Shown here: one piece after another, positions 11,803 to 22,965 of the stretch
Layout of the letters: each line of letters starts with the position of its first letter
How positions within the stretch are numbered: the stretch's first letter is position 1
DNA from: Tetrapyrgos nigripes
Lineage: Eukaryota; Basidiomycota; Agaricomycetes; Agaricales; Campanellaceae
Direction of reading: 5' to 3'
DNA length: 64,000 nucleotides
NCBI GenBank assembly: GCA_013368315.1
Contig: JAACJM010000072.1
Span: 186,001 to 250,000 of the forward strand
Translations under genes and position numbers: made by a program
The notes under the pieces: model-generated
Seen by the model: the letters and a program-made list of their open reading frames with translations, nothing else
What the model was told of the DNA's origin: nothing
The model's database searches: none

Positions 11803-13031
11803 ATCATCTGCTTGCACTGCTTTCCTTATACTTGCCCCAATGCCATGGTGTTCAAGAATCAAATTGTTGTGATAAATCATCCTTGTCCTCCTAGCTACCC
11901 GTCTCTCTGTAAAGGTGACCCTTGTAGGTGGATATCATCATGGCGTGCTTGCTCGGCTTTCTCATCGAGCTCGTCAACTGCGCGGCGTCATTTACAAAGA
12001 TTTCGGCCCGCTTTATGATGACACTTTCCCAACTCACAGCCGGGCAACTCTTCAACAAGATTAGGCATTCCACAGACAAGAATCATGATTAGCGGAGACT
12101 GCGCGCATTTATATGGCATTCCCGGGTCCCCAGAAACCTCCGCTTTGTTTCACGAACAGCTTTGACCAATCACACATTTCGGCGTATAGCTTTGTATAAA
12201 GGCTTGGTAAGTCCTTCCATACTCTGTAACTTCAACTAACTATCACCGCAACGATCTATTGATCTGCAGTGATCCGTTGGTTTGTGATGAAGTTCTCGTA
12301 GTCGTACATCGTACGATTCCAAAGGCCTGAGGCAATGAGGCGTCTATAATGTTAAGTTTAATTTTGGCCCCATGCCTTCACTCCAAACATCAAAATTAGA
12401 AGGAAGCACTGGTGGCAGCCCGCAACTTGTTGGCTTTCATGATGGATAGATGCTACATAAATAGATGCATTGCCTTGGTCTTGTAGGTCATTTTTGGAAT
12501 TTCTCACGTCTTTCATTTACCCAGGTATCTTGTTCTATACCGAGATGGGAACACTACTTCCATTTCGTTAGTCCTTCAGTGAGAAAGAATGGTCCGTTGG
12601 GATGGGTTTTCTATTCAAGTGATTGGTATGTATGGTCATTCCGGCTCCAAAGCCCTCGCTGATTTCCATTGTTTTGGTACTACCTAGGTATCGCCGTTTC
12701 TTTCCTTCAAGGAGGGCTTTGAAGGCGAACAGCTAACTGGGATGTGAAGGCCAAGCTGGATCCTTCAGCCATTGAGTGCCAAATTCGAAATGGTTACGCT
12801 TCTAAGGAACCGGTGGGAACCATGTTCTGCGTTCAGTTGACTTTGTGAAAGGCTTTTTGAATTGGTAAATGTAACAAGGAATGATCGCGTTTCCGGGAAT
12901 ACGACAGTATGTCTGTCAAATCAAGTTGACGGCAACCTGTCGAAGACCTACAAAAGCTACGAGCGTGAGCCATTTATGCCCCACCTCCCTTCGTTCCTTC
13001 TCCTGCGGTCTTCTCTTCTCTTCTTCTGAAA
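11803..13031. other. Gene-free stretch
   Basis: Short open frames exist on both strands, but none has splice context, recognisable motifs or a credible start. The right end (from about 12990) is the duplicated promoter-proximal segment of the cupredoxin gene. Confidence 0.5.
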
Positions 13032-14018
13032 ATGTACAAGCTTGCTTCTATTTCAGTGCTCGCTTTTGCTGGGCTAGCCTCAGCGCAGAATGTACGCGTA
13101 CTGTTCTAGCTTGAGCTATGTCCTCGTCGTCTCACAGCTGTATGTCTCTAGGTCATTGATGTCCAGGTCGGCTCTACCGCAGATGCCCCAGGTGGTATCT
13201 TCCAGTTCATTCCCAACAACATCACTGCAAGCAAGAATGATATCGTGCGATTCAGGTTCTCTGGTGCTCCAGGCAACCACAGGTACGTGAATCTCATACA
13301 CTACGTATTTTATTCGACCTCACTGAAATCGTCATCGTGGTATTTAGTGTCACGCAAAGTTCCTTGGCCAAGCCTTGTGACAACCTGGCTAACGGTTTCG
13401 ACTCTGGTTGGGTCCTTATCCCCACCGCAGCTGCAGCGAACCCCGCTCCTGAGTGGAACTTGACCATCACAGACGACACCAAGCGTGAGTTTGTTAGCCT
13501 GTCCTTGTGAAGATTTTATGGACAAGCCTTGAATAGCTCTCTGGTTTTACTGCAAGCAAACTCAGCCCGCTCCTCACTGTGGTGCCGGTAAGTTGTCCAC
13601 TTCCGTCCCTCACAATAAAGCTAAACTCTTCATTCTAGGAATGGTTGGTGCTATCAACGCTAATGCCACTGCTATGACCACCTTCCAGAACAACGCTAAG
13701 GGTAACACGAGCCCTGGTGTAAGTATTTTCAACTTCTCAGACGTCCTTCACATTTGCTCACTTTCTCTGTAGCAAGCCGTCGGTGCTCTCGTCGGCCAAG
13801 GAGCCTCTGCTTCTGCTCCTCCCGGCCCCCTCAACAACGGTGCCAGCGCTTTCGGCATTCCCTCTGCAACTGCTGCTTCTGGCTCTGGTGGTTCCGACTC
13901 TGGCGCTGCCCCCGGCCCTACTACAACTGGTGGTAGTGATAACAGTGGTGCCTCGACGCTGTACATCAGCGGATTGGCTGCTCTTTTCGCTGCTGTGATG
14001 GGTATCACTTTGGCCTGA
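13032..14018 (+). CDS. Secreted cupredoxin-fold protein with GPI-type C-terminus (copy 1)
   Basis: Extracellular serine-rich cupredoxin-like protein, a family common in fungal walls; a role in redox or wall structure is inference. Exons 13032-13091, 13152-13282, 13348-13484, 13537-13587, 13639-13718 and 13773-14018; 705 nt, 234 aa. Signal peptide MYKLASISVLAFAGLASA. The cupredoxin core has VIDVQVGS, GNHSVTQSS, a Cys (AKPCDN), LWFYCKQ and APHCGAGM. The GNH His and FYC Cys look like type-1 copper ligands, with HC-x-GM near the expected third and fourth. A Ser/Gly/Pro linker leads to a hydrophobic end (SGLAALFAAVMGITLA), as in GPI-anchored proteins. A near-identical tandem copy lies 2.48 kb downstream. 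Confidence 0.88.
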
Positions 14019-15511
14019 GCGTTTCGCATTTTGGATGGTTCGATTGGAGAAGAAAAGCCGCTCCGTAGATCCTATATAAAAACATGTCTCCATGCTACAG
14101 TTAGTGTACATAATCTACATGAATACCCTTGATGGTCGTCGTTGTCAACTAGAATGACTAGGAGTCCGAAATGGCCGGTTAGCATCAGCTTATTCTAAGG
14201 ATCAATGTGGATTTGATGTGGATGAACTTCGAGGTGGAGCGAGGATATTACTACTAGTACCGTGAATTACATGGCTTAGTATCTCAGCGCTCTCCTTACA
14301 TGAAAGTTCATCTGGAAGCTGAAAACAATGGGATCAGAAGAAAAGCGTGTCCCAAGACGTGTCGCAACTAGGGAAAAGCACGGGTTCACGGGTAAATGGC
14401 GGGCTGAGAGGTACGGGGTTAGCGGGTACGGGTACGGGTCAGCATCTCTGAACCCACTGAAAACCCGCCACCCAGCGAAGGGGTTAACGACGTTGTTGTC
14501 ATGCTCTGTATCAATATTGTTGAGCCCTGAAAAACGTGAGTGAGGCTTTTGGTATTCTTTACAAAATATTTGTTACCCAATTATTGACTATTAACCTGTT
14601 TTTGGCTCATAGGATACTCAAATCCCGCGGGTTATCCCTCTGACCCGCCTGCCCCGTCCAAACCCTTGACCTGTCTTCACTGGTAGAGGTTTTGACGAGT
14701 ACGGGGACGGGTCAGAAAATTTTACCCGCGGGAACCCCGTGCTGTTCCCTAGTCCGACTCCGACTCGCAACGTTGAACCATTGTCACAAACTCGCGACAA
14801 GATCCACGTGAACCGCGTGTTGGGTAACCGAGCAAAACCCAGTCGCAACCTGTTCTGTCTTCTACATTCTCTTCTCATACTCCCAATATACGGCTCATCT
14901 CACCAAGCGTTACCTATTCTGGCTACTAGGCTTTCACAAAATAGAAACTTCAAATGCCTTCTAATTACTCAGAGCTAGTTCCGGGGGCAGAAGACAAGGT
15001 TCTAGTTTTTCATTGGTTTTTCAACCGGTACCCTCCTCCCAACAAGCGCAGTTAATTGTCATACTTACTTCACACCTTGCATCCTGAATCTGGTTACCTG
15101 TAGACGTATCTTAAGTGGTCGCTCTGATCCTCTTCAACGAAAACCCTTACGACTGGTCATGCCTGGGCGCCAATTCTATATCAATTCTACACAGGTACAG
15201 GCCCAAGTGGCGACGCCTTCATTTACCGCCGCTGTAACAGGGTCTGAACAGGCTCAACAGCTTGATGAAGGTCATCTCGACAGCATCTCGAAGTTGCTTC
15301 AGACCGCAACTCGTAGTTAACATCTTTATGTTTCCCGTCAAGATCTGATGATGTTTCCTCCCGTCGTGATATTCTGCATCTCGGGAAGTTCTTGATGGCA
15401 GACTGATGACAATCTGTTACCTTGAGCTGTATAAACGTGGGGGAATGAGACAATTTTGCTCCACTCACCTCCCTTCGTTCTCCTGCGGTCTTCTCTTCTC
15501 TTCTTCTGAAA
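14019..15511. other. Spacer between the tandem cupredoxin genes
   Basis: No gene seen. It contains the inverted-repeat element at 14369-14751. The rest (14760-15465) has only short unsupported frames. The duplicated unit of copy 2 begins at about 15466. Confidence 0.5.
14369..14751. mobile_element. Small hAT-like inverted-repeat element (MITE)
   Basis: The two ends are inverted copies: the left begins TAGGGAAAAGCACGGGTT and the right, read in reverse complement, begins TAGGGAACAGCACGGGGTT. Both then run into CGGGTAA, so they match over about 28 bp with few differences. The interior is rich in ACGGGT words and has no transposase. The TAGGG start and ACGGGT-rich ends resemble non-autonomous hAT elements. 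The flanking 8-mers (GTCGCAAC and GTCCGACT) match at only 4 of 8 bases, so a target-site duplication is not clear. Confidence 0.6.
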
Positions 15512-16626
15512 ATGTACAAGCTTGCTTCTATTTCAGCACTTGCTTTTGCTGGGCTAGCCTCAGCGCAGAACGTACGCGTACTGCTCTAACTTGTGTTATG
15601 TCCTCGTCGCCTCACAGCTGTATGTCTCTAGGTCATTGATGTCCAGGTCGGCTCTACCGCAGATGCCCCAGGTGGTATCTTCCAGTTCATTCCCAACAAC
15701 ATCACTGCGAGCAAGAATGATATCGTGCGATTCAGGTTCTCTGGTGCTCCAGGAAACCACAGGTACGTGAATCTCATACACTACGTATTTTATTCGACCT
15801 CACTGAAATCGTCATCGTGGTATTTAGTGTCACGCAAAGTTCCTTGGCCAAGCCTTGTGACAACCTGGCTAACGGTTTCGACTCTGGTTGGGTCTTTATC
15901 CCCACCGCAGCTGCAGCGAACCCCGCTCCTGAGTGGAACTTGACCATCACAGACGACACCAAGCGTGAGTTTGTTAGCCTGTCCTTGTGAAGATTTTATG
16001 GACAAGCCTTGAATAGCTCTCTGGTTTTACTGCAAGCAAACTCAGCCCGCTCCTCACTGTGGTGCCGGTAAGTTGTCCACTTCCGTCCCTCACAATAAAG
16101 CTAAACTCTTCATTCTAGGAATGGTTGGTGCTATCAACGCTAATGCCACTGTTATGACCACCTTCCAGAACATCGCTAAGGGTAACACGAGCCCCGGTGT
16201 AAGTATTTTCAACTTCTCAGATGTCCTTCACATTTGCTCACTTTCTCTGTAGCAAGCCGTGGGTGCTCTCGTCGGCCAAGGAGCCTCTGCTTCTGCTCCT
16301 CCCGGCCCCCTCAACAACGGTGCCAGCGCTTTCGGCGTTCCCGCTGCTGCTGCTGCTTCCGGGTCTGCTTCTTCTCCTCGCAATCCAATGCCAGTGTCAC
16401 CGACTCCGCCTCTGGTTCAGGTTCTTCGCCTACCCCAACCGACTCTGGCTCAGCCTCTGGTCCCTCTCCTACCCAACCCAATGGTTCAGGGTCGGGGACT
16501 AATCCTGATTCAGCCCCTGCTACCTCTCAAACCGGCGACAGTGGCAACAATGGCGCGTCGACCTTTTACGTTAGTGGATTTGCTGCTTTTTTGGCTGGTG
16601 TGATGGGTATTTCATTGGTCAGCTAA
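15512..16626 (+). CDS. Secreted cupredoxin-fold protein (copy 2), frameshifted near C-terminus
   Basis: Tandem paralogue of the gene at 13032, with the same intron positions and almost identical introns. Exons 15512-15571, 15632-15762, 15828-15964, 16017-16067, 16119-16198 and 16253 onward. The signal peptide and cupredoxin domain are intact (GWVFIP for GWVLIP, NATVM for NATAM). In the last exon the frame inherited from the splice sites runs to a stop at 16603 and ends in LLLFWLV. The sequence matching the paralogue's GPI-type end (GASTFYVSGFAAFLAGVMG) is in another frame that ends at 16626. The switch lies at about 16361-16385. A Ser/Thr/Pro/Gly-rich insert of about 35 residues is also absent from copy 1. 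Either a one-base indel or, less likely, a 32-nt intron. Confidence 0.8.
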
Positions 16627-16916
16627 GGCTTCTTTGACATTCCGGCGATTGTGTGTTTTTCTTCGACTAGAATAATTTATCGTTCAATTTCTCGTACGTT
16701 ATACCGATAACGAAAATCTTTTTTGAAAGAGTGTTTCTTTGGATAAACACCGGTAGCAACCTCTCTTGTACTGGCGAACAATTAAGAATTAAGAGCGAAT
16801 TAGCCGACGAACACGCGTCGACGCGACGCGTCACGCAAGAGCGCTTGGCACGTGAGTGACCCTCCGAGTGGAACGTCACCCATTGCCAACGTTGGCACTC
16901 ACCTAGTCTCAGAGTC

Positions 16917-18218
16917 ATGCTTTCTCGATCAGCATTCCTGCGCTCGATAAGGTGCTCTCAGTCCCTTTTACCTGCTGCATACAACAGCAACAGATATCTA
17001 GCTTCAAAGGCTGCGGTCAAAACAGCTGCTCCCCAAGTTAAAAACTCGCAAGTAACGACTACGAGAGAAGACAACAATGTTGTTGCCAACGCTACCCCTG
17101 CACCTCCTTCATCCTCCTCCTCCGATTCATCCTCATCTTTACTTTCGTCAATTTCTCGACCTGTTCCCAAAAAGAGCTGGTTAACGCACAAAATCGAAAC
17201 GTCCCCTACTTGGCGGTATTGGTTTATGCAAGCGACTACGCTGCTCGGGTATCACACTCCGAAACAAGTCGCTGGAAGACGGGCGTTTTTCTTATATCAG
17301 GAACTATGTGCTACAGTGCCTGATGCAAATCGGGCGTTCTGGCAGGACAGTGAGTGTTTGTGAAATTTTTTCCTTGTGTTTGAGACCTGACACGCAGAGA
17401 CGCGTCTAGTGTTCAATTTCACCTACACTCTTATTCTTGCATGCCTTGCTAATTTCGTTCTTTCTTGATGTTTGGTGTGTATAGAATGCGACCTCCCTCC
17501 AACTTTCCAGTCCTGGTTCACAGTCACCAATCTACACGTATGGATGCTCACAGTTAGGCTACGCGCACTGCCTGAGCTGCATGGAAGGCACTACGTCCAG
17601 GGACTGATCGATCACTTTTTCCTCGACATCGAGGATCGAATTCGTGCCATCCTTCAACCATCCATACCTCCCTCCCCGCCATACACCTTTGCAACCGATT
17701 TTTATATCAACCCAAACATTCCGAAAGACGGGAAATTGAAACGAGGAAGTCGGGCACCAGAGAGATTGGTCACTCGTCAAATGAAGATTTTCAAGGAACA
17801 GTGGATGGGAATGGGGATGTCTTTTGATCATGGGCTGGTGACGAATGATATGGAATTGGCTGGTGCTATTTGGCGAAATCTTTTGGGCGCACGAGGAGCT
17901 CAAGGGATAGCGTACCCCTCTGCAGATGGTTCCTTTACGCCGCAATTCCGTCGGTCGATAAATCTCGTTGGTGGGATGGTCGAAAATCCCGAAAAGGTGG
18001 ATTTCGAAAAGGAACAGACTCGAGATGATGGGTCAGGGGTTCATGATTATAGTCCCACGGAAGTCGACAGATACCTGCGATATCCGGAACTAATGGTCGA
18101 ACTGGTGTCATATATCAGACGGGAGATAGCTCGATTGGAAGCTATGAGCGACGAAGAGATCATGGAAGGATTTCCAATCGACGAACTCGGGTTTGGGAGA
18201 ATTGGTGGCAGAAAGTAG
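16917..18218 (+). CDS. CBP3: Ubiquinol-cytochrome c chaperone (CBP3/UQCC1 family)
   Basis: Mitochondrial inner-membrane assembly factor that acts with a partner (CBP6/UQCC2) in cytochrome b translation and complex III assembly. Two exons, 16917-17349 and 17485-18218, give 1167 nt (388 aa). Residues 1-30 are a basic presequence-like region (MLSRSAFLRSIRC). A low-complexity Ser-rich linker follows, then the conserved domain: WFMQATTLLGYHTPKQVAGRRAF, DLPPTFQSWFTVTNLHVWMLTVRLR and FFLDIEDRIR. These are split here only for description. The length fits the family. Start ATG 16917 is the first in frame and gives the targeting sequence. It is the only mitochondrial gene seen in the window. Confidence 0.9.
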
Positions 18219-18402
18219 TCGTTTTGTTTCGTCGCTTTTGTTACAGTATGATAGATGTTCGATGCAACAGTTATTGTTATGTCGACAGGTCCAAGAGTGA
18301 GCGCTTGAGCCCGGGGAAGGATGGAATCTGAATTTGACATGATCGAAATTGTTATGGATATGAGTATAATAAAGACGTCCGTTGGAGTCTGGGCTACTCC
18401 TC

Positions 18403-20302
18403 ATGTCTCTTGCATGCTCCTTCTTACGATGCCTTACCTCTAATCTTTCCATTCGTCCCAATTTGCCACCTCTTCCTCTAGATATTTTGGGAGAAATCAC
18501 TTTCTTTCTAGACACCCCATCCGACAAGCTCAATCTGTGTCTTGCTGTACGTCATTTACTTGTCATTTCCTTCACTCTCTGACCGCCTTTTTTCCAGTCC
18601 AAAACCGTCTATAATTATCTTTTACCATATCTTTACTGGTCGCTGGAAATTTACGACACCAAACAATGTCTCGACTGCGTCGCTTTTCTTAATGCAAATT
18701 CGCATCTCGCTCGCTATGTTCGAGCACTAATTCTACACCCCAACTATCTTCGAATGGCCAACAAAAAACGTCTTTTATCCGAGGTCAGACTCGCTGACGA
18801 GGTCACGAAGTTGATTCCTCACCTCAATTCGCTGGAAAAGTTCGTATGGGATGGTCTCGAAGTTCCTAGGGATATTGTATGGGTCGCTTTGCAAGACCAG
18901 TGCGTGTGGTTATCATTTCCATGCACATATTCTAACACCGTGCTAGTTGTCCGTACATCAAGTTTATTGGGACTAATCTGGGATGCAGGGACCTCACTTC
19001 AGATAGCAAGGTATGTATAACACAATGCAATGCGCTGTATACCTTTTCTCACTTCATTTACAGCTTTTCGCGTTCAGGGATCTCACTGGTTTCTCGCTCA
19101 CAACTGAGCTTCGTGATTCCGAATTTCGTCGTATGTGGTGCACCCCCATAGACCTTGTTACTTCAACTCATTCACACTCTTCTTTTAGCTTCACCAATTA
19201 TGTCTGGAGAGTCTCTCCCTGACGAGTTATGGGTTATGCTCATTGAGCATTGTCCCAACCTTCGGTCCCTGCTCATTGGCCACAGAGGCGCGATGCATTT
19301 CTCGCGTCGCCAAATCGATGTCTCGCCCATACTCCCAGCACGCTGGCCCCAGCTGCAGTTCTTGACGATGGAGAACTGCGTAGTATATGGTCTTCTAGAG
19401 TCTCTGGACAACATCGAGCATCCCCGGGCGCACTTCACCGCTTTCGTCCAAGCGCATCCAAAACTGACCCATCTTCACTTGAAAGGTCTCCCAAGCCTAG
19501 ACATCGACAATCGTACTCCTCCGTTTGCTTTGAAGTCCTATGGGGCCGCACTGGAATGCAACCCGTATCTCGCTATCTCTTCCGGTTCTCTCCGAGAAAT
19601 GAGCCTGACCCAGAAAGACTATAGCGGTGTTTTCTTCAAGTACATCCGTCACGTTCTCTCTGTCAACCCAAATGTACGAAAGTTGACGCTTTCCATGAAC
19701 TTTTCTCGTGAGAACGCTCTTGAAGAGGATGGTGTTGTCTCCGAGTTTGATCATGTACATGAATTAAAGTCTATGGCTGCTACCTGCAAGCATTTGGAGG
19801 ATCTCACTGTAATTTGCTCGACAAGAAGGAAGGAGACATTTTTCTACGTGAGTTTCTTTGTATTCTCTCCTTATCTATGATGTCTGGCTGCTCAACCTTT
19901 ACTCTCATTCCACAGAAAGAGTTTCCAGAAGTCCTCGTCGGAACCTCCATCAAACGTGTCGAACTCTGGAAATACCACCGAGCAGGGGATGAGACTCCCA
20001 TAAATCTCGCAATGCGGATTGCTCGTGAACACCCTTCCATGGAACGTATCGTGATCAGGACCCTACATCAACTCTGGGACAAGGAGCATGATCCCTTACG
20101 AATCCTCCAGGTTGGTTCGTACAAGGTGATTCGCGACTCCAATGGGAAAGCTAGGAAACTCCTTGTCAACGAGGTGGGAGGGGAGACGATGTCGTGGATG
20201 TTGACGAAGAAGTGTTCTTTGACTATTGATTATTCGCCGAAATGGCAGTCGTTACTGGAAAACCCAGTTTGGGCGTCTTTGTCGAGCTTTAATTTGGGCT
20301 AA
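18403..20302 (+). CDS. F-box/leucine-rich-repeat-like protein
   Basis: Exons 18403-18546, 18598-18899, 18947-19010, 19064-19130, 19189-19847 and 19916-20302; 1623 nt, 540 aa. F-box-like start LPPLPLDILGEITFFLDTP, then SKTVYNYLLPYLYWSLEIYD typical of the second half of fungal F-box domains. The rest is irregular LRR-like sequence (for example CPNLRSLLIGH and HPKLTHLHLKGLPSL). Phase is kept at all junctions. The donor of exon 4 could be 3 nt earlier (GTCGTA) with the same frame. Probable SCF adaptor of unknown target. It converges on the questin-oxidase-like gene, with 305 bp between their stop codons. Confidence 0.8.
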
Positions 20303-20607
20303 TTGCTGATGTACATCCCTAATCCACTGTTATCGCTGTCTTTCTAATCTGTACCATTACTTTCACCGCTGTTTCGTCGTTATTTAATGCCTGTACGGTG
20401 TATCCACTAGACATACTTTATCATTCAAACCGTAGACACTAGTTTATCTCGTATAATACTCCAAGGAATTCTGTACGCTCGCCAATATCTGTGCTATAAT
20501 GGGTTTGGCACAGTACAAAAGATTACTAGAATAGCTTCCTTTATTTCAGATTACAAGTACATTTGATCCTTGCATGACTTGTAAGTAATCCCAATCAGAT
20601 TCATGCC

Positions 20608-22350
20608 TCATTGTTCAAAGAACGAATCCCGATCCCAATAACTCAGCATATTCTCCCCACCAAAGTCTCGCCCGAGCCTCTGCGCAGTCAAGCCGGCTGC
20701 CCTAATGAACAACGTCCCATCAATCTTGTCAGCTCCCGGCAACTCTGTCCCCGCAAAATCAGGCAGACCAGCCACTCTCGATCCATAAAGTCTTGCATAA
20801 TGCGCAGCAGCACGTTGGAACTTCGGGACGTGGTCATCCGGGCTGAGAATGGCCTGTTGGATGATGGGAAGCCATGGGTTAGGATTGGTTGCTGAAGAAT
20901 GAGGTGGAGATAAAAGGGAGAGTTTGGCTGGAGAAGAGGCTTTGAGGTCGGGTTGGGCGATGTCGGCAGAGAAGAAGGATTCGACGTCGAGGTTGGGACG
21001 ACCTCGGGCAACCCACCATGTTAAAGAAATTGCCAGATAGCCTCGTAGGAAAACTTCTTGAGAGGCGGGAGTAAGAAGCGGGACTATGGAAGGAAGGAAC
21101 AGAGAGGACGTGACGAGATGCATACTGTTAATATTGTTAGAGTGACATGTCCGTTGGATATGACAAGTAAAGAACACGTACTTGAAAAAGTCCGCATGGA
21201 ACTTGTCCCCCTGGCCTCGTTGAAATCCAGGAAGGGCGTAGATGAGCATATTCGCCCATTGCAACTCTGCAATTTTACGCTCCACTTGCTTAGGGTCAGA
21301 AGTATCCAGGTCCCAAGCCATAGCATGCTTAAACACCCCTTCGGCGTGATTCTTCATCATGTTGGCGTAAAAGCCGATTTCATCGTCTGCAACTACGTCG
21401 ATTTTCATAGCAGGGTCTTTGAGTACGCGAGCCAAAACCGTGAAGGCGTGTGTACCATCGGAGCCCGAGCTGGGTTTCCCAAAGGTGACGGAGTGAAGAC
21501 GAGAAGCGAGACTATTTACAGATGGAACGGGGTTGCTAGTGAAGATAGAGGCAGGAATGATAGGAGAACTAGTAGCTCCATGCACTACCGTTTGAGCAAG
21601 GCCTATTTACACGTTGTCAGCGTCTTGAAAAGGACACAAAAGATTTATAGTACCTTCAACAATCATTCCTGGGAGGCCAAATTCCGCACCGTATCCAAGG
21701 TGAATCATTGGGTGCAGAATCGCGTCCAAGAATCGGCTTAGCATCTCAGGATGCTTGCCGGTAGAATTCTTCGTTGCAAAGTTGGCTTTTGGAGAAAATA
21801 TATATTCTTCAAGAAGACCTGGGACATCTCGTTGTTGGACTATAACAAGGTCATAGAAGAACTTGAGGTATGCATTGAAAAAGCTATACCGCGTTAGATT
21901 GTATATTCTCAGCGAAAATCAGCCAAATCCTACTTTTCATCTCCCAAATGCTCGTTGAAGTTCTCAGTAGTGATTGGTTCAGGTGAATCATAGGCTGGCC
22001 TCTGAATCTTCTGATTCCGTTTGTATGCCGCATTTATGACATGCTGGTCGCCTCCAAGAGCCCAGATAGCTAGGGCCTGATGGGTAATATGGCTATAAAC
22101 ACGTTAGTATCGCATCATCAACATACTAGAGTCGGTTGTCGTACTTGTGAAAGCCCCTGTCGTTGAAGAAGATATGATGGCTTTTATGGTTGTCGTTTAA
22201 GACATCTTGCAGTGCTTTAATAGTTTCAGGGTTAGGACCTGGAAAAGTGGTAGGAGAAAGAGAAGAAGGAGGTTGCGAAGGGATAGGGAAAGGTTCCATG
22301 TCGTTCACAGCTGAGTAGAGCGGGCTACTTGATTGATGATCAAGGCTCAT
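20608..22350 (-). CDS. Questin oxidase-like protein (DUF4243)
   Basis: Family of Baeyer-Villiger-type oxidoreductases including AflY and questin oxidase, which cleave polycyclic aromatic rings in fungal polyketide pathways. Exons: 22145-22350, 21934-22092, 21654-21883, 21182-21602, 20608-21124; 1533 nt, 510 aa. Recognisable family blocks: HHIFFND, NHITHQALAIWALGG, HPMIHLGYGAEFG, DFFNMHLVTSSLFLPS, SLTWWVARGRP and the C-terminal QRAAAHYARLYG. The histidine-rich blocks are the likely active-site region. No polyketide synthase is nearby, so a role in a gene cluster is not shown. The upstream neighbour on the same strand is a FAD monooxygenase, which makes joint action on an aromatic substrate possible (inference). 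Confidence 0.85.
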
Positions 22351-22965
22351 CCAAGAACTACTTATATACCCTGCTTGAGATCTTGAGACTGGATTCGCAT
22401 ATGACTATGATGTCACCGAATCTGTCAGCTACATTGCAAAGTCCCGTGTTCTTTCAACGAAGCTTCACTACGGATAAAAGGGTAGACAAGGTCGAGTCAG
22501 TATATAACTAGGCAGCGATGTCAATGGATGTGAAGTAATAGCAGAACCAAAAGCGTCAACCAAATTGCTCCGAGTCGGCCTGCGAGGACGTCAAGACTCA
22601 ATGTATGCTCGATAAGCAAAGAACACGAGTCAGACTGAGAGGACGTTCATCTCTCTTTTCATCGAAACAACTACAGCCTGTGAGAAAGCTATCAAGATCC
22701 GTTCGCATTGAAGTAATGGATGTAAAAATGCTTACGAATCTGACTGTTACGACTGACGTTGAATTGTGAAAGGGTAAAAGGATAAAAAGGCTTGTGCATG
22801 TACTATGTAGTAGAATATCGGCAAAGTGACGTGTGCTTTGCTGCTTAATTTGAATATGATCGTCAATGAAAAAATCGGTAATCTCCGTCGCGGACTTTGT
22901 TTACTGCAGTCACCAGTGACCTTCTCTACAGTTCTCGCTTCTCTAGATCTTACACTACAGTGTAT
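22351..22965. other. Promoter region of the questin-oxidase-like gene
   Basis: 615 bp between the start of the questin-oxidase-like gene and the stop of the upstream FAD monooxygenase. No TATA box or other site is clear; the short frames here are unsupported. Confidence 0.4.

Noticed and set aside
13754..14111. Overlapping open frames on both strands over the last exon of cupredoxin copy 1
   Set aside because: The spliced gene explains the sequence. The other frames are products of its GC-rich Ser/Gly/Ala codons.
16360..16392. 32-nt intron restoring the frame of cupredoxin copy 2
   Set aside because: The length would work, but 32 nt is well below the 48-nt minimum of other introns here, so an indel is more likely.
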